The notes beneath the pieces are model-generated. The model was not told where the DNA came from. It did no database searches and worked only from the letters and a program-made list of their open reading frames with translations. From Combretum micranthum (lineage: Eukaryota > Streptophyta > Magnoliopsida > Myrtales > Combretaceae): a stretch of DNA of 64,000 bases. Shown in pieces: positions 24,042-35,215 of the stretch. A program made the translations under genes and the position numbers. Numbering within the stretch: the first letter of the stretch is position 1; each line of letters begins with the position of its first letter. The DNA lies in contig JAMXBD010001437.1 of NCBI GenBank assembly GCA_024138025.1, positions 124,001 to 188,000 on the forward strand, given 5' to 3'.

Positions 24042-24729
24042 CTGAAAATGATAAAAGAATGAGCGAAAACCCCAGTACGCCAAACCACAAACAAAATGCA
24101 AATGCCACACACATACATATATATATTTTTCATGCATCTAATCCTAATGCAATGAACACAATTTATTATCTTTAATTAATCAGCAAACAACACAGTTTAG
24201 AACTATAGCACTCTAGTTCCAAACTGGAGTTTCTCATGACACCTGAAAAACAAACAATATAGAAAATAGGTAATTATAAATATATTGGTGTTGGAGAATC
24301 ATCCAAACACCGTAGCCTCTGCCAAAACCTAATCTATCGAAATCATTTCTATGCACAAGTCCACTCGGGACAACCTCACACATAGATCATTAGAGTGCCT
24401 CATTAGTATCACACTCTGCGTGGTTTTTACTAACCAAAGTCAAATACAAGCAACAAACAATTTTATATGTTATATAGAATTAGATTAATTTTGATATTCT
24501 AATCCTACACACACAACAAACAAATCTAAACCTACAAGCACATACAACAAACAAGGTAAGGTCGTACTTGTATCAAATTCCTGGAACAGTACTCTAAATC
24601 ACCAAAATCTGTTTTTATAACACAACTCCTAATTAACAGAACTTGATAAAATTCAAAATACATCTCATCAGATAAACCTAAATCCATTCATATCTAAAAC
24701 CCATATTTCAACATAATATTAAATCTATA

Positions 24730-25400
24730 CCTTTTTCCTTAATCACAACACCAAAATCCTTCAATTCAACAAATCTCTTCAATCACTTCTCCAAACCCTA
24801 GAATTTCATTCAATACCATATATATACCAGAAATCAACAGCTGCCATTTTTATAAAATCATAAAGATTAAAACTTTAAAATACTTACCTAAATTCAATTC
24901 TAAATCCTTTTAACACCAAAACCAGATGTACAGATAATCATGTTTTTCTCCAATCTCCCTTCAAACAACAGAAAATTCTAAGGAACTATAAAATTGTATA
25001 TCTTAAAAGAAAAATGGTTATTCAATTACCTGATCTGATCCTCAATCTTCCTTAAACACCCACTCTTCAGATCTAAGAAAATTAGAACCGTTTCTCCAAT
25101 TCTTCTTCAAGACAAAAGAAAATCCTAAGATAATTCATAGATTGAAAGACTTTAAAGGAAAGATGTGATTTTGATTACCTGAATTCGATCTTCCAAGATC
25201 TCCTTTGACCAATAGAATCAAATCTCCAAACCTGATATTATGTTTTCCAATTCTATCGCAAATTCAACAATCAAACCCTAAGAAATCTAATAATCCATAA
25301 GATCTTAAAACAAAAATAGTGATTCAGTTACCTGATTTGGACTTCTAAATCCTTTGGCGGCTACAAACTCTCAGAGGATAAGAATCTAGGTTTAGGATTT
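24730..25400 (-). repeat. Five tandem ~150-bp modules, each with a donor-like end
   Basis: On the minus strand, exon-like stretches ending in AG|GTA recur at about 25,331, 25,178, 25,029, 24,887 and 24,730, with spacings of 153, 149, 142 and 157. Junctions read AATCAG|GTAACTG, ATTCAG|GTAATCA, GATCAG|GTAATTG, ATTTAG|GTAAGTA and AAAAAG|GTATAGA. Each module also shares TTTGGAGA/TTGGAGA and ATCTTGGAAGATC-like words. This looks like a tandemly amplified leader exon with its splice donor. Confidence 0.6.
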
Positions 25401-26397
25401 TGTTGGAGAAAAGACAAAGAAAGAATATGAAATAGCCATGAATTCCTTAAATTGCATGTCAATGTGATATTGGAATGAAAAAAAATATATATATATATGT
25501 GTGTGCTTAGTTAATATAATTAGTGAATGTGTTATTTTATATGTGAATAGTATTATGAAATTAATATTATTGTTTAATATCTATAAATGTGTGTATAGTG
25601 TAATGAATGTGTGTGTCTTTTTCAAATTAATATGTATGTGTTATGTTATAATTTAGTAAATTCACTTTGGAATTGTTTAGATATATGACATAAATTTTGG
25701 CCAATTTTAAACCCACTTTTTGAGCTTAAATTCAATTCAAATGCATTTGAAATTTGCCTAAATTAACCTTAGGTCAAATATACCCTTAATGACAATTGTT
25801 GGATGAGTATTGGCTTGATTTTAAACAAGTTAAGACCTCTTTTTGGGCAGCCCTATTTTTCATACGAATTTTCACTTCTTTTCTTTCTTCTTTCTTTCTT
25901 CCTTTTCTCATCCCAAAATCTTAAACCCTAAGCCAAGGTTTATTACAAGCTTAAGGATTTAAATATCATTCCAAGCCAAGATTCAATCATGTGAGTTTAA
26001 TACAAACTCTTTCTTTTATTTTTATGTTCTATGTTGAATTGTTTGTAAATGTTAGAATATATATGATTTTGAGGTGATGATTGGTATGAGATTGAATTGG
26101 TGCATGGATGATAGTTTGGATGAGATTATGTGATTAATGGAGTGGTAATTTGTATTTTATAGGAGTGTTGTTGTGAGGGGATGAATGTTATGGGAGATTG
26201 AAGGATTTAGTAGTTGAGTTGTGAATTGGAAGTATGATTAGAGTTTTGATGCTTAGAAGTAGGATATATGTTGTTAGGATAGTGTTTGGATCTTATAACA
26301 AGCTTTGGAAAGTTTGAATTTAGTTTGGAGAAATTTTGAGAAATGAACAAAGTGTAGTAAAACAGGGGAAATAAAAAACAATTTTCGTATAGGCTAA

Positions 26398-26880
26398 AAT
26401 TTGAACGTACGCCGGCACCTGGGAATTCAACGCCGCCGGCGTAGAGGCAGCGTTGGATTCAAATTTCCTAATGCCGCTTTGCTACACCGCCGGCTTTTAC
26501 GATAAAAATTGCCAGCGTTTGTTCTTCAGAACGTACGCCGACAATTTGAGTTTCTACGCCGCTGGCTTTCGCTAGAAAAGTCAGCCGGCGTTCTTTCATT
26601 CATATTGTACGCTGGCCGCTGGGAATCAAGGCCGTCGGCGTATGTGTCAAAGCTGCCCGCGTATCTGGGTAAGCGGACGGCTTAGACCTCTCTGAACGTT
26701 TTGAAAAATTTTGGGTTTTGGATTCTACGCTGGCTCAAGGTCGCCGGCGTAGAATGAAGGCAGTCGGCGTACCCTTGAACACTGCCAGCGTTGGCAGTGT
26801 TGATTTTCAGAGTATCAAACACCGGCTCAAAGCCGCCGGCTTTGGCTACCGGCGTATCCCCTGCGCTTTTGAATTTTAAA
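26398..26880. repeat. GC-rich hairpin cluster (GCCGGCGTA words)
   Basis: A 480-bp island rich in TACGCCGGC, GCCGGCGTA, GCCAGCGTT and GCCGGC in AT-rich DNA. Several near-perfect hairpins occur: ATTCTACGCTGGC with GCCGGCGTAGAAT (26,722-26,755); AACACTGCCA with TGGCAGTGTT (26,778-26,801); CAAAGCC with GGCTTTG (26,828-26,844). No frame of use runs through it. Confidence 0.75.
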
Positions 26881-27630
26881 AACTTTTTCTAAAATTTTCC
26901 GAAGTTTGTTATTTGAGCAATTAAGTATTTATTAAGCGATCTAGGATATATTAGGATGTTTAAATGCTTCATTATGACCTTTATTAATTTATTTGGATTT
27001 CTTTGATATATTTATCATTTATACTAGTTAGCTAGTGCTTAAGCTAAGTGTGAATTAAATATTGATTTAAACAGTGATAGATCCTCGCCCAGTCAACCCC
27101 GTTAATCCCTGAGCTATATCAGGTACGCAGTAACTTGTCTGTTTCTTTGCTAGGGTAGCATCAAGATCAAACTACTATAAAATAAGAGAATACTGTTGAT
27201 ATATGAGTGTTGATTGTTGTTGTTTGCCGTTGAATCTGGTTTGGAGAGCGGCACCCTGCTCAGATTGGGGGCAGGATACTTTCTCGTTAATGGATAGAAT
27301 TGTTTAGAGTTATGAGTATCCGAGCTGCTCATATCAACCCCCTGAGCGTCGTGATGCGTTACTCAGGATCCCCTAGTATTACGGGCTACGCCAGAAGGTG
27401 GGGCTGCCTAGTCTGTATGAACAGTAGGGACCACTCAGGGAGGTGGACGTAATAATAGATCCTTGTTGTCCGGAGTTTGAATATTCTTGTGTTGTCTTGC
27501 TAACTAAAGACTTAATAATGAACAAGTGATTGTTGCATAATGCATTTAGCCTAAGAATGTGTGATTCACTTCGCATTTTGTATTCGTTACTTGTGTACTG
27601 GGCCTTTGGCTGATATTTTATCTATTTCAG

Positions 27631-27710
27631 GTGGTGATTCCGATGAGTTCTATACGAGTATGGGGTACGGAACCGACTTTGAAGATTTTCTTGATGGGTT
27701 GGAGGATTAG
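27631..27710 (+). other. Candidate terminal mini-exon, copy D
   Basis: After TTTCAG and a two-base split codon it reads G-D-S-D-E-F-Y-T-S-M-G-Y-G-T-D-F-E-D-F-L, then DGLED and TAG: 26 codons with stop, as in copy A. A longer open stretch in another frame over the same bases (27,631-27,825) is not conserved in the other copies. The peptide family is unknown to me. Confidence 0.4.
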
Positions 27711-28689
27711 AGATAACCATGGACTCAATGGACCCTATGAATGTAATAGATTAGATGAGATTCTTTTTTTGGTTGATGGTGTAATTATAGTATTAGTTGG
27801 GTTGTGTTTTGAGGATTTTGGTTAAGGCTTGTAAGAAGCCTTTGGATGTAATATGTAATATATATATGATGTATTTAGCTATTTAGAAGTTTGGGTTGTT
27901 GTTCTTTTGCCAAAATGTGTTGTAGTATAGCTTTGCTTAAGGTTTTTTTAAAAAAAAAAAAATTTATGTCTCCCATTGTATGATATATTTATGGGATTAG
28001 ATAATCAATTACTCAAACAATTTCTTTAGGCAACCTTAAATATAATCTTAGGGGTTATATGTGGTTGGGAAACCGTTATCTCCTATTTCAAATATAGGGA
28101 TGATAGCGGGTCCTTACAGAATATATAGGGATTTGTGACTTTTCATCTTCTGTCATGTGTCTATCATGTGACTAAAATTGCATTAAAATTGGACTTTGTT
28201 GACAAATTTAACCTTATAATTTATATCAATGGACATGTTTATCCTTCTTTATGTAATATTTACTTGTATATTACACAAAATATATTAAACATTTAATATA
28301 CAATAAGAGTTATAACTATATAAGCAAATTTATAATCCACAAAGTTAAAATGGTTAACAAAAAAACAATATTAATTCACCAACTTAAGAATATATATATT
28401 AAACCTAAAAAATAATTAAAAAAATTAACATAAACCAATATTTACTAAATTTTAAATATTATAATGAAACTATAGAAACATAAATAACCATTGATGAATC
28501 ATTATGAGAAAATTTATAATTGTAAGATTTAAAATCTTTCTAAAATGGTTTGGGTTTCTTTTTATAAATTAGTCAATTTACGAATTGGTTTGGATTAAAA
28601 ATTAAAGCCAAATTATTTGAAAAACCATTTTTTCTATTTAATTTGATTCAGTTTAGATTGGTTTACTTTGATCGATTTTTTGCCCATCG

Positions 28690-28697
28690 CTTTTTAG
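28690..28697. repeat. Target duplication CTTTTTAG, right copy
   Basis: Identical to 22,959-22,966. Confidence 0.7.
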
Positions 28698-28790
28698 AAT
28701 GAGAATGGGATATATTAACAAGAGGAGAGAGAATAATAGTAACATGAAACGTGGCAAGGACTCCATAGAGAAATGATGAATATTAGAACA
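28690..28790 (-). pseudogene. RLP pseudogene, signal-peptide end
   Basis: This segment aligns with 43,890-43,985 of the intact RLP: GAATGAGAATGGG-ATATTAA, GAGAGAGAATAATAGTAA and TCCATAGAGAAATGATG match GAATGAGGAATATTAA, GAGAGAGTAATAATGGTAA and TCCATGGAGAAATGATG. It is therefore the start of the RLP pseudogene, left stranded 5.7 kb from the rest. The signal-peptide coding frame is broken. Confidence 0.75.
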
Positions 28791-31700
28791 TTCATATTCA
28801 TAACTAGCTTTATGAGGTTTTTAGCATTTCAAATCAGCATTTTAGAAACTTCTCTTTTTGAAATACTTTACCATATTATTCTTAAGATTTCTTTCATGAA
28901 TTTTTTTTTACTTTCTTTTAAATTTTTCTGGGTCTTGTTTATTTATACACGATACTTTTACTTTTATATAAAACAATATAATATTAAGAGGAAACTCATT
29001 TTTTTTGGTTACTTGTTGAGAAACTCAAAAGTGAAATAATCCCTCTACTTTTGTACAGAATTTAAAGTGTAAGAATTTTTAACCTAGAATCTCATGTGAA
29101 GAACATCGTAAATTAGAAGACAATGAAGAAAACGTATATGCCTAAGGTAAAGCTAGCTCCCTACTGCCTGGTATGGAACGATCTTTTACACTGTTTTGGG
29201 GTTTAAGAGAAATTAAAGGGAAAAAAAAAAAAAAAAACAAAAGTTTCCCTCTTTCATTTAAAGTCTTGACTTGACCACACCTGTTTGATGTGTCTACTTC
29301 ACTAGCTACACCTTTCATGCTGCTTGCAACTTATATATATTTTTATAATAAACTAATGATGTAATAATTTATATGGTTAGCATTTTAGAATATGTTTGCT
29401 TAATCTATATAGAAAATGAAACAAAAAAGAACAGAATAAAAAATATTAAGAGCAAAATAGAGTTTCATTTAATGGCGGCTACTCTGCTATCGCTATCATT
29501 TTCTACCACTATAGGATAGAAAAATTATAGTAAATATCTAAAAGAAGAAATCCCCAAAAATGTTTTTCCATGAAACAATCGCACCTTAGTTTTGAATATT
29601 AATTTACAATACAACCTGTTAATTTTGATCAACAACACATTTCCAGTTTGGTTTGGATAAAACTTACCTAAATTTTAGGAAGGTACACCATCCGATAATT
29701 CAAATTGAAAGTGGAAATAAATTTATACGTCTTAATTCCGTGGGAGTTTCCATGGTCCTCATGGAATTGTCCAGTCATACACCCAACAATTAAAATAAAT
29801 ATAGTAATTAAAATATTAACTACTTTAGTGATTCGATTATGGTTGTGTATGGTGTAAGCCATTGCATATTCACAGGATGACGAGATCATAAAATTTTTCT
29901 AATTTTATAGGCGAAATGATAGTTCAAAACAATTTTTTCAAGTCCAAGTTTTTATAGAAATTTATAATAAAGATATACAAGAAAAAATTGCAATTTTCAA
30001 AAACAATTGGCAAAAGTTTGAAATAAAAATTATCCATCTTTTGATTTCCTTATGAAAACTTTCCAAAAGACTTGTAAGTCTACAACATATTTTTAACAAA
30101 TTATTGCGCATTTGTAAGATGCGATTCATGTGTTAATATGTGAATCTTCGGTTGAAGAAGCTATTTTAATAATTAATTTTATGTAATTAATTTTTTATAA
30201 TTTTTATTTGAGAGGTAAGTAATAATTCAATTTTCTCGTATAAACTAATTAAGCCAAGTGTGCAATATTTATCTTCACCTTTTAATCTGTTGTTTTAAAT
30301 GATATTTTGTTAATGTTTCCATTTATAAAAAAATATAATATTTATATCCATATATTCCATATCAATTCTAATATCATTTTGGGGTAATGTTCAATTTGAT
30401 ATTTGAACTTTAAAGAAAATATAGGTACTTAAATTTTAAAAAGCTAAATTTTATATTTAATTTAACTTTTCGTACCTCTAAATATTAACCCACTTAACAC
30501 TGTTAAATTGTTGCATGATAATAATCCATTACTTCAAGAGGCAATAAAAGTGTGGGATGGTGTATAAAAAAAAAATTATAATAACTAGTTTCATATATTT
30601 CATATTTCCATTATTAATTTTATTATATATTATATATTATCTACGTGATCTAATGCAATGGTGGAGTATTGTCTCTACCTTTCTAATAATAATTTTAAAT
30701 GGAAGTAATTTTGTTTTTATGGCACTAATTAAAATTAATTACTTATTTAAGGTTAATGCGAAAATAATTACCAATATACAGTGTAAAATTGCGATTAAGA
30801 AATAAGATAAATGAATGTTCATGTATGGCACTTATATCGCATTTATTAAACACGATTTTATATTTTGACATTGAATATTGTGATAATGAAACGCAATATA
30901 AGTGCATAATAGTATAACAAATCTCATGATCAGGACAGGCAGGAAGAGAAGCAAAGTCGGCGGTGGCAAAAGCGACGGCAACACCAGTGGCAGAACCAAA
31001 ATAGAGACGGTCAACAAGACCAAAACCATTGTTGATATTAACCCAAAGTACCTGACCATGCATGCATGCATCAATCTCTCAATGTAACAACGTAAATAAA
31101 CCAGTTGGTTTTAGTATACAATGTTTTTTGTCATTGCCTTCATGTATCCCGATCTCGCACTTTGGCGGTTGTGTTACTGGTCAGCCATATATCTCGTGTG
31201 ATCATCGAAATTCACGATAAATGGGTTTTCTTTTCTACAGAAGAGTTGACCGAAGAGAAGGGGAATGGCACGTATATCCCGAAAGAAAAACGTGATATGT
31301 CTGGCTCAAAACTTTGAAGTCAGTATGCTCCTATATCACTATTAATTAATGCGATTTACATTCAAAATATTAAATCATGTTTGCTTATTGCGATTTAAGT
31401 ATTGAAACATGAAATGTGTTTTCTAAACACGATTTACATGTAAAATTACAACATCCTGATTAGTAAACGCGATTTTGCAAAGTATTTTGATAATTATTTT
31501 TAAATTGACCCTTTTTTGGTAATTATTTTTTTGTAGGAACCTAGACATGCTTTTCACTCATTTTAAATGATATTTCATTAATGATCCTATTTATAGAAGG
31601 TTATGATATTTAATTCCATATCCATTCTATTATATATATTATTTTATTTATTATCTATATTATTAAATTAAGAAAAATTCTATATTCCTATAATGTTTTT

Positions 31701-31881
31701 TAGTGGTACCGGTCTCATTGATTATTTAATGGTTTAAATATATACTAAACTGTGATCGCGCCACTAAAATACTTACTACATCATTTACTATTTTTATTTT
31801 AATAATGGGATGATTGGCTTCATCAACAAACCATAGGAAAAAAAAAAAGATTTAATGAGCGTAATACACCATCAAGTCTTG
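28791..31881. other. Intergenic DNA upstream of the RLP pseudogene
   Basis: 29,340-29,480 matches 44,285-44,470 upstream of the other RLP (AATAAACTAATGATGTAAT, GTTTCATTTAA and others), so it is duplicated promoter-side flank. A run of 17 A lies at 29,222. 30,275-30,365 and 31,545-31,640 repeat each other (TTTAAATGATATTTTGTTAA-type). 30,370-30,520 resembles one end of a MITE. No complete gene was recognised. Confidence 0.5.
30925..31063 (-). other. Possible exon fragment, unrecognised
   Basis: A 140-bp patch noticeably richer in G+C than its surroundings reads on the minus strand as GQVLWVNINNGFGLVDRL, then YFGSATGVAVAFATADF, then ASLPACPDHEIC. Hydrophobic and charged residues alternate as in a real protein, but I cannot name the family, and no flanking exon is evident. 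It may be a captured gene fragment or chance. Confidence 0.25.
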
Positions 31882-32315
31882 AGTGGATACCATTATATAA
31901 AAATTATGATAAATCATAAGATGGAGATGTGGAGAGGAATAAAATTATTTTATTATCTCAATATTTTTGTATTGTTCATATATATTACAAAATGGCACAT
32001 GATATGTTCTTATATAGGAACATGAGTCGGCTAAGAAAAGCTCTAAAGAGATACAAAGCCAACAGCAATAATGGCTGTAAAACTTGCTCCATGCGGTTAC
32101 GGAAAATACTAGATAAGGTAAGAAACATGGTTTGACTAGTCAAAGAAAACTTTGCTGTCCATGAGCTGCATGCATCATGATAAGCTCCAAGCTGTAATTT
32201 TAAGATAGATGCCAAATGCTTTACGGAAATTTTTCATCGCCATATTTTTTTGCCGTCATTTATGCTTCAAATGAAGCAACACCACCGCCATAAAAAATTG
32301 CAAATTATTTTTTCA
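31882..32315 (-). repeat. 3' LTR of the copia element
   Basis: About 97% identical to the 5' LTR. It begins right after the polypurine tract. The last dozen bases diverge (TAATGGTATCCA in place of TATTGCACCCAACA), so its outer limit is approximate. Confidence 0.75.
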
Positions 32316-32810
32316 ACACCCCCTCTTAATTTGCAATTTTATAATTTCTTCTAAATTGTTTGAACTTTTATGTTGGTACGGCTTTTGTAAATATATCTCC
32401 GAGCTGCTCCTGTGTGTTGATAAATTCAAGTTGAATTTCACCTTCTTGTACCAAATTTTGATATAATGATGCCGCAACTCGATATGTTTTGTTTGTCTAT
32501 GAAATACTGGATTCTTTGTCATAGCAATTATTGACATATTATCATAGTAGATAATTGTGGGGGCTTCTTGGCATTGATTCAAATCCGCCAAAATTCTTCT
32601 TAGCCATACCGCTTCACATGCTACATCTGTGGCTGCTATATATTCTGCTTCTGATGATGATAATGATACTGTTTTTTGCTTCTTTGAAGACCAAGATATG
32701 ATATTTGATCCCAAAGAAAATACATATCCTAATGTACTTTTTCGATCATCAATTGATCTAGGCCAGTCACTATCTGTATATCCAACAAGCTTGAATTCTT
32801 TTCCTTTCAC
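32313..32810 (-). pseudogene. copia RNase H and C-terminus
   Basis: The RNase H domain removes RNA from RNA:DNA hybrids. LVGYTDSDWPRSIDDRKSTL, NIISWSSKKQKTVSLSSSEA and EYIAATDVACEAVWLRRIL are its hallmark motifs with the acidic residues in place. YYDNMSIIAMTKNPVFHRQT and KHIELRHHYI follow. The last 40 residues (after KVKFNLNL) differ from the usual '...QLADIFTK' end because of a late frame change. The frame stops at 32,313, inside the 3' LTR edge. Confidence 0.85.
32317..32330 (-). promoter_or_regulatory. Polypurine tract of the copia element
   Basis: The minus strand reads ATTAAGAGGGGGTGT immediately before the 3' LTR. Confidence 0.7.
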
Positions 32811-33758
32811 ACAATGAATACCATAATTTTGGTGCCTTGCAAATATCGCAATATTCTCTTGGTTGCTGCATAATGTAGCTTGCTTGGATTTTGCATAAAT
32901 CTGGAAATCAAGCTAACTAGGTAAACAATATCTAGCCTTGTGTTTGCCAGGTAAATCAATGACCCGACCAAACTTCTATACATTTTTGCATCAACTTTTG
33001 GTGATCCATCTTCCAACTGCAATTTCTCATTTGTTGCAAGTGGTGTGGCAATTGGCTTGCAATTGCTCATTTGATATTTCTTCAATAAATCATCTAAATA
33101 TTTTTCTTGAGAAATAAATATTTCTCCTTTGAATTGATGAACTTGAATTCCAAGAAAATATTTCATAAGACCCAAATCGGTCATCTCATATTCTTTCATC
33201 ATTGTCACCTTAAATTCATCCATAATGAATTGATTTGTACCTGTATAGATCAAGTCATCTACATACAAACACACACTAAGAAAATCATTTGTACCTTCTT
33301 TTTTGATGTAAAGTGAAGGTTCACTTTGACTCCTTTGAAATCTATTTTTCTGGAAATAGCTATCAATTTTGCTATTCCATGCTCGTGGTGCTTGCTTCAA
33401 TCCATATAATGCCTTATGTAGGCGATATACCTTATCTTCTTTGCCTTTAATAATATATCCTTCAGGTTGTTCCAAAATACTTCCTCTTGCAATTCTCCAT
33501 TTAAGAATGCTGATTTGACGTCCAACTGATATATTGGTAATTCTAATTGAGCTGTTAAAGCAAGAACAATTCTAATGGTCTCCATGGAGCAACTGGTGCA
33601 AAAGTTTCATTGAAATCAACTCCTGGTTGTTGAGAATATCCTTTTGCACCAAGACAAGCTTTGTGCTTTTGGATTGAACCATCTTCTCTATATTTGGTCT
33701 TGTAAACCCATTTTAATCCAATAACTTCCTTATCTTTTGGAGGATCAACAAGCTCCAA
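32807..33758 (-). pseudogene. copia reverse transcriptase
   Basis: The polymerase copies element RNA into DNA. It starts with LKWVYKTKYREDGSIQKHKA and FNETFAPVA, continues with [18 protein letters not shown] (which holds the first catalytic aspartate) and [18 protein letters not shown], and has an intact YVDD active-site box in VCLYVDDLIYTG. The frame shifts twice, near 33,580 and 33,480. Both fit loss of one base in otherwise well-preserved sequence. The R expected in KARLVAKGY is altered (KACLGAKGY). It is probably inactive unless the breaks are assembly errors. Confidence 0.85.
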
Positions 33759-33759
33759 G

Positions 33760-34260
33760 TATTATTCTTTTCAATGGTTGCTATCTCATCATCCATGGCT
33801 TTAATCCAAATTTCTTCTTTTGCTGCTTCTTCATATTTTTGTGGTTCACAAGAGAAAAATGTAAATTCACATGATTCATAAATATCACGTAAAGAACCTA
33901 CATTCCTTATTGGACTTTCTGATTCTGGATAAAATTCTTGTGTGCCTTGTGGTGCTGATGTGCTAGGAATATCGGGAGTACTTGGTTTTGAACTTGATTG
34001 AGGATCTGGCTGCATAACATTAGATCCTGGAGGAAAATTTTTTCCATAATAGGAGATTTTTCTTTCCAATCCCACATACCATCTTCATCAAATATAACAT
34101 ATCTTGAAATAACCAACTCATTTTTCTTTGGATTGAAAAGACGATATCCTTTCGATTCATCACTATAACCAGTGAAAATATATTTTTCTCCTTTCTCATC
34201 AAATTTTTGTCTTTTTTGTGATGGAACGAGAGAATATGCAATACATCCAAAAATCTTCAA
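33760..34260 (-). pseudogene. copia linker after integrase
   Basis: MKIFGCIAYSLVPSQKRQKF, then KYIFTGYSDESKGYRLFNPK and VISRYVIFDED are the conserved region between integrase and reverse transcriptase in copia polyproteins. A P/S-rich spacer follows, then KEEIWIKAMDDEIATIEKNN, which leads into reverse transcriptase. Several overlapping frames are used, so at least one indel lies near 33,910-34,020. Confidence 0.7.
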
Positions 34261-35015
34261 ATGATTAACTAGAGGTTTTCTCTTTATGCCAAGCTTGATA
34301 AGGCGTCTTATTGAGCACTGCTTTTGTAGGGGATCTGTTCAATATATATACTGCAGTTTGACTGCTTCAGCCCAATAGCTATTTGGAAGACCTTTTTCTG
34401 TTAGCATGCTTCTAGCCATTTCCACTATGGTTCGATTCTTCCTTTTAGCAACTCCATTTTGTTGTGGAGTGTGTCGCACAGCCAGTTGTCTTTTGATTCC
34501 AACATCTTTGCAATAATTTTGGAATTCATGTGATGTATATTCACCTCACGATCAGTTCTCAAAATTTTTAACATGTGTCCACTTTGCTTTTCTACCATAG
34601 CTTTAAATTTAAGGAAAGTGGCAAATGCTTCTAACTTTTGCTTCAAGAAATATATCCACATCATCCTTGTATAATCGTCAAAAAATAAAATAAAATACCT
34701 GTTACCATTCAGGGATGGTGTTCTTGTTGATCCAAATAGATCTGAGTGAACCAACTCCAATGGAGCTTTAGCTCTATATGATGTTTTTGGAAACGACAAC
34801 CGATGCATTTTACCATAAACACATCCTTCACATACTTTCTTAGGAGATGAAATATTTGGTAACCCAATAACCATATTTTTCTTCTTCAACAAATGAAGTC
34901 CCTTAAAATTCAAATGTCCGTATCTCAAATGCCATAAGTGTGATTCATCATTTTTCACACTTTGCAAAGCATATTCTTCATTAAGAGGTATAGATAAAGG
35001 AAATACTTTATTCAT
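34260..35015 (-). pseudogene. copia pre-integrase and integrase core
   Basis: HLWHLRYGHLNFKGLHLLKK and CEGCVYGKMHRLSFP form the HHCC zinc-binding pre-integrase region. The integrase core begins with LELVHSDLFGSTRTPSLNG (first catalytic D) and continues through YFILFFDDYTRMMWIYFLK to LRTDREVNIHH, where the second D stands but the following 'G-EF' is lost. The third part, with the catalytic E, continues on the minus strand below 34,425 in another frame. The integrase inserts element DNA in the nucleus. Frame changes make this copy inactive. Confidence 0.8.
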
Positions 35016-35215
35016 GCTTCTTCACTTTTGCAACAATGCAATTTTTCTTCTTATCAGTAATAATGCATTCACCATTGCCAAAATTTACCATATAACCTCT
35101 TTGCAATAATTGACTAACACTCAATAAATTTTGAGTCAACTTAGGGACATAATGAACATCATAAATCAATTTGAAGTTACCTTGCTTTGTATTGACGCAA
35201 TAGCTCCTTTTCCAG

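Larger units (their letters stand above)
23636..25500 (-). repeat. Gene-like repeat, copy C
   Basis: A minus-strand relative of A, B and D. Its outer end reads TGTAACACCCTAAAATAAGG on the plus strand and has the inverted partner 'CGGGTCCTTACA' at 28,110, the outer end of copy D. Read on the minus strand it has a leader near 25,400, five donor-like modules (24,730-25,400), an intron-like body, then CTGGGGTTTTCGCTCAT and TTTTCAG before a short frame at 24,041. Copies C and D point away from each other within one insertion, so the two may be arms of one large inverted-repeat element. Confidence 0.45.
25640..28110 (+). repeat. Gene-like repeat, copy D
   Basis: The plus-strand copy. A pyrimidine-rich leader (25,860-25,910, TTTCTTTCTTCTTTCTTTC-type) contains AAACCCTAAGCC and ends in a donor-like CAT|GTGAGTTT near 25,993. 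The intron-like body holds a GC-rich hairpin block (26,398-26,880) and a segment at 27,232-27,260 (CTGGTTTGGAGAGCGGCACC) that matches copies A and B. The end has CTGGGCCTTTGGCTGAT, TTTCAG, the mini-exon, an AAGGCTT...AAGCCTT hairpin and TGTAATATGTAATATATAT. The repeat closes at CGGGTCCTTACA. Confidence 0.5.
22967..28689. mobile_element. Composite insertion splitting the RLP pseudogene
   Basis: Comparison with the intact RLP shows foreign DNA between 22,966 and 28,690, just inside the signal-peptide/LRRNT region. It is flanked by the identical 8 bp CTTTTTAG (22,959-22,966 and 28,690-28,697), the duplication size of hAT elements. The outer arms carry inverted GGTTCGGTTTTT / AATCGATCAAAGTAAACC-type sequence (23,048-23,220 against 28,540-28,689) of the kind found at plant hAT ends. 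Between them sit gene-like repeats C and D, probably a nested later insertion at 23,636-28,110. The first 75 bp on the left contain an internal near-duplication, so the exact hAT end is uncertain. Confidence 0.7.

Noticed and set aside
27631..27825. 64-codon plus-strand frame over the mini-exon of copy D
   Set aside because: Another frame than the one conserved in copies A and B; no similarity between copies in this frame.
30743..31074. Overlapping minus frames of 106 and 80 codons
   Set aside because: Only one 140-bp patch looks protein-like, and it is reported at low confidence; the rest is low-complexity and the two frames cannot both be real.
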